Positions 52,640-60,620 of a DNA stretch of 64,000 bases are shown here, piece by piece. The stretch spans positions 327,450 to 391,449 of the forward strand of contig NZ_BMYY01000002.1 in assembly GCF_014652515.1 (NCBI RefSeq), read 5' to 3'. The notes under the pieces were generated by a model. That model was given only the letters and a program-made list of their open reading frames with translations, was not told the origin of the DNA and searched no databases. Origin of the DNA: Bacterioplanes sanyensis. GTDB taxonomy: Bacteria > Pseudomonadota > Gammaproteobacteria > Pseudomonadales > Oceanobacteraceae. The position numbers were made by a program, and so were the translations under genes. Numbering within the stretch: position 1 is the first letter of the stretch; every line of letters starts with the position of its first letter.

Positions 52640-54844
52640 ATGGCCAAACGATGGCGCTACTATGTCTGGTCTGTATTAGTTGGCTTGTTGGTGACCATGT
52701 TAATGATGGCTGCCTTCACGCGCTCCGGTGACACTGATGCGCGATGGCTCAATCGACTGGACTACTTATTGTTTGATTTACGCTTTCAGCTGTTGGGAGC
52801 GCCTCGATCTGACTTGGGTGAACATCGTATTGTCATCGTTGATATCGATGAAACCTCGTTAGCACGCGAAGGTCGCTGGCCTTGGAGTCGTCAAGTAATG
52901 GGGCGACTCACCCGTAAGTTAGCTGCTTCCGGTGCTGTGGTGGTCGTATATGATGTGGTGTTTTCTGAGGCTGAGCGCAACCCGTTAGATGAAGTGATAG
53001 CACGGGCCCGTGAGCAGGGCTTACCGTTTGACCCGCCCAGTTGGCGGATGGTTATAGATGCGGATCAGCAGTTTGCCGCCAGTTTGCAACCGCTGGATGT
53101 GGTGCTGGGTTTTTTTTTCCTTGACCAGGTATTACAGCATGGCGAGTTGCCACCACCGCTGACGCACTGGTCGCCCCAGCAGCGACAGCAAATCATCCAT
53201 ATCAACAAACCCGGCTATGCCGCGAATATTGCTAGTTTGCAGTATGCGGCTGGTCAGGCAGGCTTTGTCACCACTTTTGTCGATGGCGATGGTGTGGTGC
53301 GGCGTTCGCCACTATTGATTGCGCATCAGGGGGATGTGTACCCCTCTCTGGCACTGGCAGCGGCGATGAGCTATCTGCTGATTGAGGAGGTCGACATTGA
53401 CCTTGTAACCGTGGGCCAAAGTCAGGCGATTCGCCACATTAATCTTGCAGGTCAGCGCATACGTACCGATGCGGCAGGTCAGGTCATAGTGCCGTATCGT
53501 GGAGTGGCGCGCAGCTTTCCTTATATCTCAGCTACGAGCGTGCTTAATGATGAGTCTGTAGCCGATCAGGTCGACGGTGCGATTGTGATGGTGGGCACAT
53601 CGGCACAGGGCTTGGCAGATTTACGAACCACGCCGTTACAGACTCAGTACCCTGGTGTGGAGGTGCACGCCAATTTGCTAGATGGCCTGTTGCGAGGGCA
53701 GTTTCCCTACCGGCCTGAATGGGAAGCAGGCGCGGTTTGGGCGCAATTACTGCTGCTAGGTCTGCTGTTGTCGTTATGGCTGCCACGTTTGAGCCCAGGT
53801 TACACACTGTTACTGAGTGGCGGCTGCTTGGTGGTTGTCGTTGGGCTGAACTACTATTGGTGGTATTTCAGCCGCCTTGATTTACGCTTAGCCAGCCCTT
53901 TGATTCTGATTTTAACTTTGATGTTGCTAAGCCTTGGGGATGGCTTTCGGCGTGAGTATGTGTCGCGTCGGCGCCTGCGTGGCATGTTCGATCAATACGT
54001 GCCGCCGGCTCACATCGAGCAGATGATGGATGATCCGCAGCAATATCGATTTGGTGGCGAAAGCCGCGAACTGACCGTACTGTTTAGCGATATTCGCGAC
54101 TTTACCCGTATCTCTGAGCAGCTCAGCGCCAGTGAACTGAAAAAGCTGTTAAATCGCTATTTTACCCCTATTACTGCTGTCATATTTGATCACGATGGCA
54201 CCATCGATAAGTATGTGGGCGACATGGTAATGGCGTTTTGGGGGGCGCCATTAGCGGACCCACGACATGCCAGCAAGGCCGTGGCAGCGGCCTTGGCCAT
54301 GCAGTCGGTTACTAAGGCGCTAAGCCGACGTTTTCAGCAACAAGGGTTACCGGCCATTCGTGTTGGTATCGGGTTACACACTGGGGTCATGAATGTTGGC
54401 GATATGGGATCGGCCTATCGCCGTTCTTACACTGTGCTAGGGGACGCAGTTAACTTGGGCGCACGGCTGGAAAGTATTACCAAGTTTTATCAGGTGCCTA
54501 TCCTAGTAAGCGAGAGCACTTGCTTGCAGGCTTCTGAATATGTCTATCAGTTTATCGACTGCATCCAAGTGAAGGGCAAAGAAACTGCGGTTCGTGTGTA
54601 CCGCCCATTGGCGTTGCACGGTCAGCTGGATCAGAGCTGGCAGCAACAACTGGCGCTGCAAGAGACGGCTTACCATTATTACTTGCAGCAACAGTGGCAG
54701 CAGGCGCGTGCGTCTTTTGAGCAGCTGCGATTAAAGTATCCGGACTGCGCGTTGTATGCGATATACCTGCAGCGCATTGATGTGCTCGAACAACAGCCGC
54801 CAGCACCGCAATGGAATGGCGTTTATCGGCATGAGAGCAAATAA
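52640..54844 (+). CDS. CHASE2-domain class III adenylate cyclase
   Basis: A 734-residue membrane protein. One N-terminal helix (about 9-28) is followed by a periplasmic CHASE2 sensor (about 35-340; IVIVDIDETSLAREGRWPWSR, GAIVMVGTSAQGLADLR). Three membrane helices lie at about 362-440, then a class III cyclase domain (about 480-660). The catalytic elements VLFSDIRDFTRI, KYVGDMVMAFWGAP and YTVLGDAVNLGARLE keep both metal-binding Asp residues and the Asn/Arg pair. The Lys and Thr positions favour ATP. The C-terminal Gln-rich tail resembles a TPR. It converges on the FecR-like gene across a shared terminator. Confidence 0.9.
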   Translation: MAKRWRYYVWSVLVGLLVTMLMMAAFTRSGDTDARWLNRLDYLLFDLRFQLLGAPRSDLGEHRIVIVDIDETSLAREGRWPWSRQVMGRLTRKLAASGAVVVVYDVVFSEAERNPLDEVIARAREQGLPFDPPSWRMVIDADQQFAASLQPLDVVLGFFFLDQVLQHGELPPPLTHWSPQQRQQIIHINKPGYAANIASLQYAAGQAGFVTTFVDGDGVVRRSPLLIAHQGDVYPSLALAAAMSYLLIEEVDIDLVTVGQSQAIRHINLAGQRIRTDAAGQVIVPYRGVARSFPYISATSVLNDESVADQVDGAIVMVGTSAQGLADLRTTPLQTQYPGVEVHANLLDGLLRGQFPYRPEWEAGAVWAQLLLLGLLLSLWLPRLSPGYTLLLSGGCLVVVVGLNYYWWYFSRLDLRLASPLILILTLMLLSLGDGFRREYVSRRRLRGMFDQYVPPAHIEQMMDDPQQYRFGGESRELTVLFSDIRDFTRISEQLSASELKKLLNRYFTPITAVIFDHDGTIDKYVGDMVMAFWGAPLADPRHASKAVAAALAMQSVTKALSRRFQQQGLPAIRVGIGLHTGVMNVGDMGSAYRRSYTVLGDAVNLGARLESITKFYQVPILVSESTCLQASEYVYQFIDCIQVKGKETAVRVYRPLALHGQLDQSWQQQLALQETAYHYYLQQQWQQARASFEQLRLKYPDCALYAIYLQRIDVLEQQPPAPQWNGVYRHESK

Positions 54845-54872
54845 AAAAGGCACCTTTGACCGGTGCCTTTTT
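54843..54872. terminator. Bidirectional Rho-independent terminator
   Basis: GGCACC (54849-54854) and GGTGCC (54862-54867) form a stem with a 7-nt loop. An A-run lies before it (54843-54848) and a T-run after it (54868-54872), so it can end transcripts from both convergent genes. Confidence 0.88.
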
Positions 54873-54896
54873 CGTATTATTTGGCGAAATTAGCGA

Positions 54897-56945
54897 TCAA
54901 CGTCGGTTTTGCAGTGGCCACACCACAACGCCATTGGCGTCACCACCTTCCAAGTCTTGGAGGGAGAACATACCGCCAAAAGCTTCTGCATCGGGAGCCA
55001 CTAGCACACCACCAAACTCACTGGCTTCCAAATCAATCAGTAAGCCATTGCGCTCACCGTTACTGAGAATGGCATTGAGGACGGGTGCATTTTCTTCGCC
55101 GATGCGGATGTCGCCGGCAAACTCAATTTTCCATACGTCGGCATCGCCAAACAGAGCTGCCAACTGGCCGTTACTGACGCTGCCAGTATCAAAATCAACC
55201 GTAAACTGGCCATCGACACGGTTAAGGCTCTGATCTTTGTCATTAAAGCCAAGGAAGGCTGCTCCCGCTGCACTGGCGGAATAATCGACAGTACCATAAA
55301 GCCCAGCCATATCGGCGACACGGATCGGCTCAGCAGTGATCCACAATACTTTGCCGTCGCGTGGCTCGAATTGCTCTGGGTTGCTCGGATCAGGGTATGA
55401 TTTTACCGGTTGTTCACTGGTACCTGCCCAGATTCCCCACTCAACGCCAGGCAGCGGCTGTTCGCGCACAACACTGCTGCCGTCATAGCGCACCACACCT
55501 AGACGCTCGTCTTCGCCACCTGATTGAATCACAAATACGGGCTCTTGCTCGCCTAGCGGGATAGCGACACCACCGCGTTGTTCGCCTTGTGAGCCAACGG
55601 CACCGACAAACCCATTGGTGAGTAGAACTTCATATTCCTCATTACTCAGGCGCGGATCGGGCGATAGGTTATCATTTGGCTCGGTTGGATCGGTTGGATC
55701 GGTTGGTTCGTTTGGATCCGTCGGATCTGGCGGCGTTACATCATCACCCGGATTGACGGGGTTGTCGTTTTCGTCACGGATTTCAAACTGATCTTCAGTG
55801 GCAGCTTCTTCCTCGCGCTCTAGTGGGTTGAGTGCAGGCTCTTCTTTTCCGGTGGTCTCAGTGACTGGCGTCGCGGCTTCGCTGTCGGTCGCCGCTAGGT
55901 CATTATTATTGGTGTCATCTTCGATTGCTGGAACAGAGGTTTTATCCACGCTGTTTGAGTCTGCTTGGGCGCTATTGGTCGCAGTGACGTCTGTTCCCGT
56001 ATCAGCGGTGTCTAGGCTCTCATCCGAGCTGGTTGCATCATTGCTTTGGCTATCGATCTGTGTATCGGCGCTACCGTCGTTTGCCTGGGAGTCCAAGTCT
56101 GTGTCGGTGGTAGCGTCATCTTCATTGCCGCTGGTGTCGCTTGTTTGCGCATCACTGCGGCCGTCCTCGTCCCGTTCGTTGACGTCTGCCAAGGTAATGG
56201 TGGCTGCATCTTCCATGGCATTCTCCGTCACTTCAGCTGAGTTGTCCGGTGCCACAGCCATGCGGTTGTCGTCAGTACCGCCTTGATCCTCTTCTACATT
56301 AACTGGGGTTGGGCGACGAGAAGCCGCAGCAGCTGCCTGTGGAGCAGGGTCTTGCAACGCCGACGGCGGATTTAATAAACCACTGAAGCCTGAATCATCC
56401 AGCACGGCGAAGTTGAAGTCGGCGCCTGAGCCCAGTTCGAACTGGCCAATGTCCGAAGATAGTGCAATCCCTCCTTCCCAAACACCCGCCATCAATGACT
56501 GTTGTTGCCATAGCAGGCTGTACAAGGTGCCACGAATGCCGATACTTGCCACTGGCGTGCGTACTTCGTAATCACTTTGCTCTCCTTTGCCAATCTTGCC
56601 CGTCAGGGTGCGAAAGCCGCCTTCCACCAACTCCATTAAGATGGTGCCACCCGTTTGCTCGGCGTTCATTTCGTAGGTGCTGATGCGCAGTTCACTGTTG
56701 CCTTTTAGTGCCAGCAGAGCGTTGTCGACAAAACGTATCTGTACGCGGCTATCACTGCCGGTGCGCAAAGTGTCAGTAACATAAACAGCATCGCGACGTT
56801 GCAGCGAGCGAATCTCTCCATTGGCTGAAACAGCTTGGGCTTCACCGCGTACCATGATGACCCGGCCGGCCAGCTCGGCTGCTTGAGCAGGCAGCCACCC
56901 CAAAGCGAGTAGCAGTATTAAGAACCTGTGCATTCTGATAAACAT
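54897..56945 (-). CDS. Secreted FecR-domain protein with C-terminal TbpB-like barrel
   Basis: A 682-residue protein with signal peptide (ending AQA) and no lipobox. A FecR domain (about 25-165; LAGRVIMVRGEAQAV, GKIGKGEQSDYEVRTPVASIGIRGTLYSL) is followed by an acidic Asp/Thr/Ser low-complexity stretch (about 210-400) with PTD-type triplets. The C-terminal beta-rich domain (about 545-682) carries FTVDFDTGSVSNGQL, APDAEAFGGMFSL and other features of the TbpB/Slam-substrate barrel. AGGAGG lies 6 nt upstream of the ATG. It follows the Slam-like gene by 20 bp. Secretion by that protein is a hypothesis. Confidence 0.8.
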   Translation of the reverse strand: MFIRMHRFLILLLALGWLPAQAAELAGRVIMVRGEAQAVSANGEIRSLQRRDAVYVTDTLRTGSDSRVQIRFVDNALLALKGNSELRISTYEMNAEQTGGTILMELVEGGFRTLTGKIGKGEQSDYEVRTPVASIGIRGTLYSLLWQQQSLMAGVWEGGIALSSDIGQFELGSGADFNFAVLDDSGFSGLLNPPSALQDPAPQAAAAASRRPTPVNVEEDQGGTDDNRMAVAPDNSAEVTENAMEDAATITLADVNERDEDGRSDAQTSDTSGNEDDATTDTDLDSQANDGSADTQIDSQSNDATSSDESLDTADTGTDVTATNSAQADSNSVDKTSVPAIEDDTNNNDLAATDSEAATPVTETTGKEEPALNPLEREEEAATEDQFEIRDENDNPVNPGDDVTPPDPTDPNEPTDPTDPTEPNDNLSPDPRLSNEEYEVLLTNGFVGAVGSQGEQRGGVAIPLGEQEPVFVIQSGGEDERLGVVRYDGSSVVREQPLPGVEWGIWAGTSEQPVKSYPDPSNPEQFEPRDGKVLWITAEPIRVADMAGLYGTVDYSASAAGAAFLGFNDKDQSLNRVDGQFTVDFDTGSVSNGQLAALFGDADVWKIEFAGDIRIGEENAPVLNAILSNGERNGLLIDLEASEFGGVLVAPDAEAFGGMFSLQDLEGGDANGVVVWPLQNRR
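55681..55725 (-). repeat. 9-bp tandem repeat in the FecR-protein linker
   Basis: Five diverged 9-bp units (plus-strand form TCGGTTGGA) encode a run of three-residue Pro/Thr/Asp/Glu/Asn units in the linker of the FecR-domain protein. Slippage would alter linker length in frame. Confidence 0.75.
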
Positions 56946-56965
56946 GATTGCCTCCTAGGTATGCG

Positions 56966-58321
56966 TCAGAATGACAGCGCTATGCCGGATTCGAACAGCG
57001 AACGTTGGTACTCATAGACCATGACGTTGCTGCTGCTATTCACCCAGCTCAATTGAAAAAAGACACTCATCGCCGGAATTAACTGACGGCTGTAGCCCAA
57101 GGCCAGTTGGGAAAGCTGTTCCTCACGAGTTACACCGGCGGCAAATAAGTTGGTTTTGGGCAGCGGATTCTGGAACTGTTGTTGTTGATATAAGGCCATG
57201 CCATACCACTGAGCGGCACTGCTGACGGCATATTGAAAGCTCCAACTTAAACCGAGGCTGTTACGCGCTAATGATTGCTCATCGCCGATATCTGTTGTGG
57301 CTTGTAAGCGCCATTGCTGGTTAAAGCGGCGTGTGGCGTGGTTTAAGCCCAGCTCAAGGTCTGCTTGCACTAAGTCGAGGGCATTATTGCGCTGGTTATT
57401 CTGTTGCTGCACGCTGGTGGTGGTGGCCCAAGACCAGTGATCAGACAGCGGTGTCGTCCAGTCAAACTCGGCCCCCAATTCGTTCTGATAGGCCTCGCCA
57501 CCCAGTTGGTATTGACGGTACTTAGCAGACACCGCAAAAGTATGTTGGCTGCGCATCACGCGCCACCCCAAATCTGCGTAGGCACTGTTTAAATCGTATT
57601 CGTTATTCAGACCGTTATCCTTGCGGCTAGCGCCCAAACGCAAATCGATACCGCTGCGCTGGCTTAATGGATGCAGGTATTGAGCGTGACCGCGCAGCTG
57701 ATAAAAACCACTGTCATTGGCGCGTTGCTCTTCACTCAAAATGGCGGTCAGCTGGCCATCTAACAGTTGAATACGATCTTCATCCGTCGCTGCATTGATG
57801 TTGCTGTCATAGCCTGCAGACAAACTCACGCCACCTTGCCACTGCGGCTCACGTCGCTCTCTGCGACGCTCGATACGTTGCAAAAACTGCTCTACAACAC
57901 TCACCACACTGGCCGGCGGTTCGGCCGCCAGAGCACGCCGAAACTCACGCTCGGCACCATCTAAATTATCCAAGTAGAAGTGGGCGCGCGCTAACTCCAA
58001 GCGGTAGCGAATCACCTCGGGATAGGCACTGATCAAGCGTTCGAACACAAACAATGCCTCTTGATAATGGCCGGTTTGAGCGGCACTAAAACCATAATAG
58101 AAATCAAATGACGGGTCGCCTTCGTACTGCAACAGCTGTTGTTGGGCAGTGGCATACGCCAGCTGATACTGCCCCTGCTCAACGGCAACCCGTAGTTGCT
58201 GTAACGGGTTGCCTGTGTGGTCCGCACTTGTGTTATTGCCGGCTTGAACCGTCAGCCACCAGCAACATGCAATAGCAACCGTTACCAGCTTGCCAGCCAT
58301 GGTAAACAGCCCATGAATCAT
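56966..58321 (-). CDS. Slam-like outer membrane protein (TPR plus DUF560-type barrel)
   Basis: A 451-residue protein with signal peptide (to VQAG, about residue 28). The TPR region (about 40-150) includes FDFYYGFSAAQTGHYQEALFVFERLI and YRLELARAHFYLDNLDGAEREFRRAL. The C-terminal half (about 160-451) is a predicted beta-barrel that opens GGVSLSAGYDSNINAATDED, the DUF560 signature, and ends in aromatic Phe. This is the architecture of surface lipoprotein assembly modulators (Slam), which move TbpB-like proteins to the surface. GGAAA precedes the ATG. The FecR-barrel gene follows directly. Confidence 0.8.
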   Translation of the reverse strand: MIHGLFTMAGKLVTVAIACCWWLTVQAGNNTSADHTGNPLQQLRVAVEQGQYQLAYATAQQQLLQYEGDPSFDFYYGFSAAQTGHYQEALFVFERLISAYPEVIRYRLELARAHFYLDNLDGAEREFRRALAAEPPASVVSVVEQFLQRIERRRERREPQWQGGVSLSAGYDSNINAATDEDRIQLLDGQLTAILSEEQRANDSGFYQLRGHAQYLHPLSQRSGIDLRLGASRKDNGLNNEYDLNSAYADLGWRVMRSQHTFAVSAKYRQYQLGGEAYQNELGAEFDWTTPLSDHWSWATTTSVQQQNNQRNNALDLVQADLELGLNHATRRFNQQWRLQATTDIGDEQSLARNSLGLSWSFQYAVSSAAQWYGMALYQQQQFQNPLPKTNLFAAGVTREEQLSQLALGYSRQLIPAMSVFFQLSWVNSSSNVMVYEYQRSLFESGIALSF

Positions 58322-58463
58322 AATTTGCTTTCCACAGTCGAAGAATACGTCATCTAAGTGTGCCTTGTTATTCGTTAATTGCCACTTTTACCGCACATTG
58401 ACACGTTAGCAGCTGCTTGGGCAGCAAGGTACGGGCCAGTTTCCATACTAGTAATATGGCTAT

Positions 58464-58477
58464 TTGATTTGCATCAA
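58464..58477. promoter_or_regulatory. Anr/FNR box, upstream copy
   Basis: TTGATTTGCATCAA is a perfect match to the FNR/Anr consensus TTGAT-N4-ATCAA. Its centre (58470.5) would be at about -91.5 relative to the predicted ccoM start. It might also affect the divergent Slam-like gene, though no fitting -10 was seen on that side. Confidence 0.8.
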
Positions 58478-58514
58478 GCACATGAACGAGAGGGAATACA
58501 GGCCAAGAAAGGCC

Positions 58515-58555
58515 TTGATACATGTCAATTTGCCTAATGCCTAGCTTGCTATGTT
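58515..58555 (+). promoter_or_regulatory. Class II Anr/FNR-dependent promoter of the ccoM-like gene
   Basis: A second box TTGATACATGTCAA (58515-58528), one mismatch from consensus, is centred at 58521.5. A -10-like TATGTT lies at 58550-58555, which puts the start near 58562 and the box near -41, the standard class II position. Confidence 0.7.
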
Positions 58556-58639
58556 GAACCCATACACAGACGGTCGTTGTTGCCACAGCGTTCGCTGACC
58601 GTTGGCAAGTTCGACAACATCGACAGAGAGGTAAGCGCT

Positions 58640-58759
58640 ATGTTTATGGATGAAGTGGTTTTATCAGGTCTGCTTATTGTCGGACTGACTTGTGCATTTT
58701 TTGGTGGCGTGTATTGGGCAGTCAAAAAAGACATCAGTAAGCACGGCACTGGAGAATAA
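58640..58759 (+). CDS. ccoM: CcoM-like small subunit of cbb3 cytochrome c oxidase
   Basis: A 39-residue single-span membrane protein from ATG 58640, with a GAGAGG ribosome site 7 nt upstream. The pattern MFMDEVVLSG, a hydrophobic helix and a terminal WAVKKDISK stretch resembles the CcoM subunit described for the Pseudomonas stutzeri cbb3 oxidase, as I remember it. CcoM is thought to help assemble or stabilise the oxidase. The Anr/FNR boxes upstream fit low-oxygen expression. No other cco genes are in the window. The frame is open upstream to 58577. Confidence 0.65.
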   Translation: MFMDEVVLSGLLIVGLTCAFFGGVYWAVKKDISKHGTGE

Positions 58760-58840
58760 TCGCTAGCTTGGGCTAGCCTCCACCACCAACGCAGGGGTGT
58801 TGGAGTATTGTTTTGATTCTGCGCTGAGTACCTTGCCTCT

Positions 58841-58875
58841 GGGCCCAGGATGACTCCCTGCGGCCCCTTTTTTTT
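58841..58875 (+). terminator. Rho-independent terminator after the ccoM-like gene
   Basis: GGGCCCAGG (58841-58849) pairs with CCTG and GGCCC (58857-58866) with one bulged base, and eight T residues follow (58868-58875). It lies about 80 nt after the ccoM stop. Confidence 0.75.
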
Positions 58876-58886
58876 ATTGTTCTTGA

Positions 58887-59651
58887 TCATTGATGTCCTG
58901 CTAACAAAATGGCGTCGATGTTTTCTTTCCGCAGCAGCTGCTGCAGTTGCGCCAGTTCCTCTCCCTCTTTCACTGGGCCGATTCTAACACGATGCAAGGT
59001 AGGCTGTGATACACGTTGATGTTGACTGACGATAACCGGCCAACGTTGCTGCAATAGCTGTTGAAGGCGCTGCTGAAGTCGCTGTGCAGCATTTTGATCG
59101 CCTAGGGCGGCGACTTGCAACCAGCGTTCTGAGTGTGGCTTGGGGGGCTTTAACACTTCAACCCGCACCAGAGCTGTACCTTGCTCATGCATGTTTAACC
59201 TTACGGCGGCGGCGTAAGACAGATCAATAATCCGATCAGCGTGAAATGGGCCACGGTCGTTCACGCGCACAACCACACTGGCGCCTGTGTCTAAACGAGT
59301 CACGCGCACATAGCTGGGTAATGGTAGGGTTTTATGAGCCGCAGTAAAGGCGTAGACGTCGTAGATTTCGCCATTGGATGTTTGGTGGCCGTGAAACTTC
59401 ATGCCGTACCAAGAGGCAATGCCCTCTTGAGTAAATGGATATGCTTCCTGCATAACCTCATAGCGCTGACCCAGTACGACATAGCTGGCCGGATTGCCGA
59501 GCACGCTTTTGGGCTCGGCGCTTGGAATAGGTTCCTGCAATGCCGCCAGCTCTGCTTTATTGGGCGGGGTAAAGTCATGCTTGTGCTGGTAGCGCGAGGT
59601 GGCACAGCCACTGAGCATGGCCAAGACCAAAACAACCACCAGCCATGGCAT
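58887..59651 (-). CDS. rlpA: RlpA septal/cell-wall lytic transglycosylase lipoprotein
   Basis: A 254-residue outer membrane lipoprotein. The lipobox LSGC is near residue 16. The double-psi beta-barrel domain (about 78-170) has EGIASWYGMKFHGHQTSNGE, TLPLPSYVRVTRLDTG and RVNDRGPFHADRIIDLSYAAA. The SPOR domain at the C-terminus (about 180-254; SERWLQVAALGDQNAAQRL) binds denuded septal glycan. The ATG shares a base with the mltB stop (TAATG). Confidence 0.95.
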   Translation of the reverse strand: MPWLVVVLVLAMLSGCATSRYQHKHDFTPPNKAELAALQEPIPSAEPKSVLGNPASYVVLGQRYEVMQEAYPFTQEGIASWYGMKFHGHQTSNGEIYDVYAFTAAHKTLPLPSYVRVTRLDTGASVVVRVNDRGPFHADRIIDLSYAAAVRLNMHEQGTALVRVEVLKPPKPHSERWLQVAALGDQNAAQRLQQRLQQLLQQRWPVIVSQHQRVSQPTLHRVRIGPVKEGEELAQLQQLLRKENIDAILLAGHQ

Positions 59652-60607
59652 TAGCGCAGAGCCTCACTGAGTTGGTAAACTGCCATGGCATACAGGCGGC
59701 TGTGGTTGTAGCGAGTAATCACATAAAAGTTGTGACCACCAAACCAGTATTCGGTGCCGGAATCCGCCTCTAGTTGAATCAGTGTGGCGCTGGCGTTATC
59801 CGGCACCTGAGCTGATAGTTTGACGCCGACGGCGCGCAGCTCACCGGCTGTCCATTTGGGTTTTAGGCGGTCATTGATCATGTTTTCTGGCGCTGGTTGG
59901 CTTAACTCGACTGGCAAGGTTACGGTCTCACCAGCGCGCCAGCCGTGGCGTTTAAAATAATTGGCCACACTTTCAATGGCGTCGGCTGGGTTATTCCACA
60001 AATCGCGCTTACCATCTTGGTCAGCGTCAACGGCATAACTCAAAAAACTGGTGGGAATGAACTGGCCATAGCCCATGGCACCTGCGTATGAGCCTTTGAC
60101 TTCGGCCAAGTCAATTTGCTCTTTTTCAGCGAGGGCGAAAAAGGCCTTAAGCTCGCGCCAAAACAGTGGCCGCTTGGGGTAGTCGAAGGCTAGGGTGGCC
60201 AGCGAGTCGAGCACTCGGTAGCTACCTTGGCGTTGACCGTAATAGGTTTCTACACCGATAACAGCGGCGATCACATGGCGATCGACACCGTATTTTTGTT
60301 CCGCAGCCGCCAGCTCTTTGGCGTAGGTTTGTAGAAATTCTTTACCTTGGCGAATGCGCGAATCGGTAATAAAAATTTTGCGGTATTCGTGCCACTCCAG
60401 ACGTCGCTCAGCCGGTCGAGAGATGGCCTCAAGTACCGAGTCCATACGCTCCGCCTGCGCTAACCAGTGCCGCGCTGTCGCCGGTTTGATGCCGTACTCT
60501 GCTTCTAATTCTTGGCTGAACTGGTCAAATTTTGGGTGTTGATCATACGCGGCATGAGTGCCGCTCGACAGCAATGTCAGACCCAAAACCGCCGCAAGTA
60601 TGCGCAT
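59651..60607 (-). CDS. mltB: Lytic murein transglycosylase B
   Basis: A 318-residue periplasmic muramidase. A signal peptide (to about 19, THA) precedes the catalytic domain with Glu120 in GVETYYG and the GAMGYGQFIPTSFLSYAVDAD signature. No lipobox Cys is seen, so it may be soluble or retained by another means. It lies between rodA and rlpA, the common order in gammaproteobacteria. Confidence 0.94.
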   Translation of the reverse strand: MRILAAVLGLTLLSSGTHAAYDQHPKFDQFSQELEAEYGIKPATARHWLAQAERMDSVLEAISRPAERRLEWHEYRKIFITDSRIRQGKEFLQTYAKELAAAEQKYGVDRHVIAAVIGVETYYGQRQGSYRVLDSLATLAFDYPKRPLFWRELKAFFALAEKEQIDLAEVKGSYAGAMGYGQFIPTSFLSYAVDADQDGKRDLWNNPADAIESVANYFKRHGWRAGETVTLPVELSQPAPENMINDRLKPKWTAGELRAVGVKLSAQVPDNASATLIQLEADSGTEYWFGGHNFYVITRYNHSRLYAMAVYQLSEALR

Positions 60608-60620
60608 TGTGATTTCCTTC

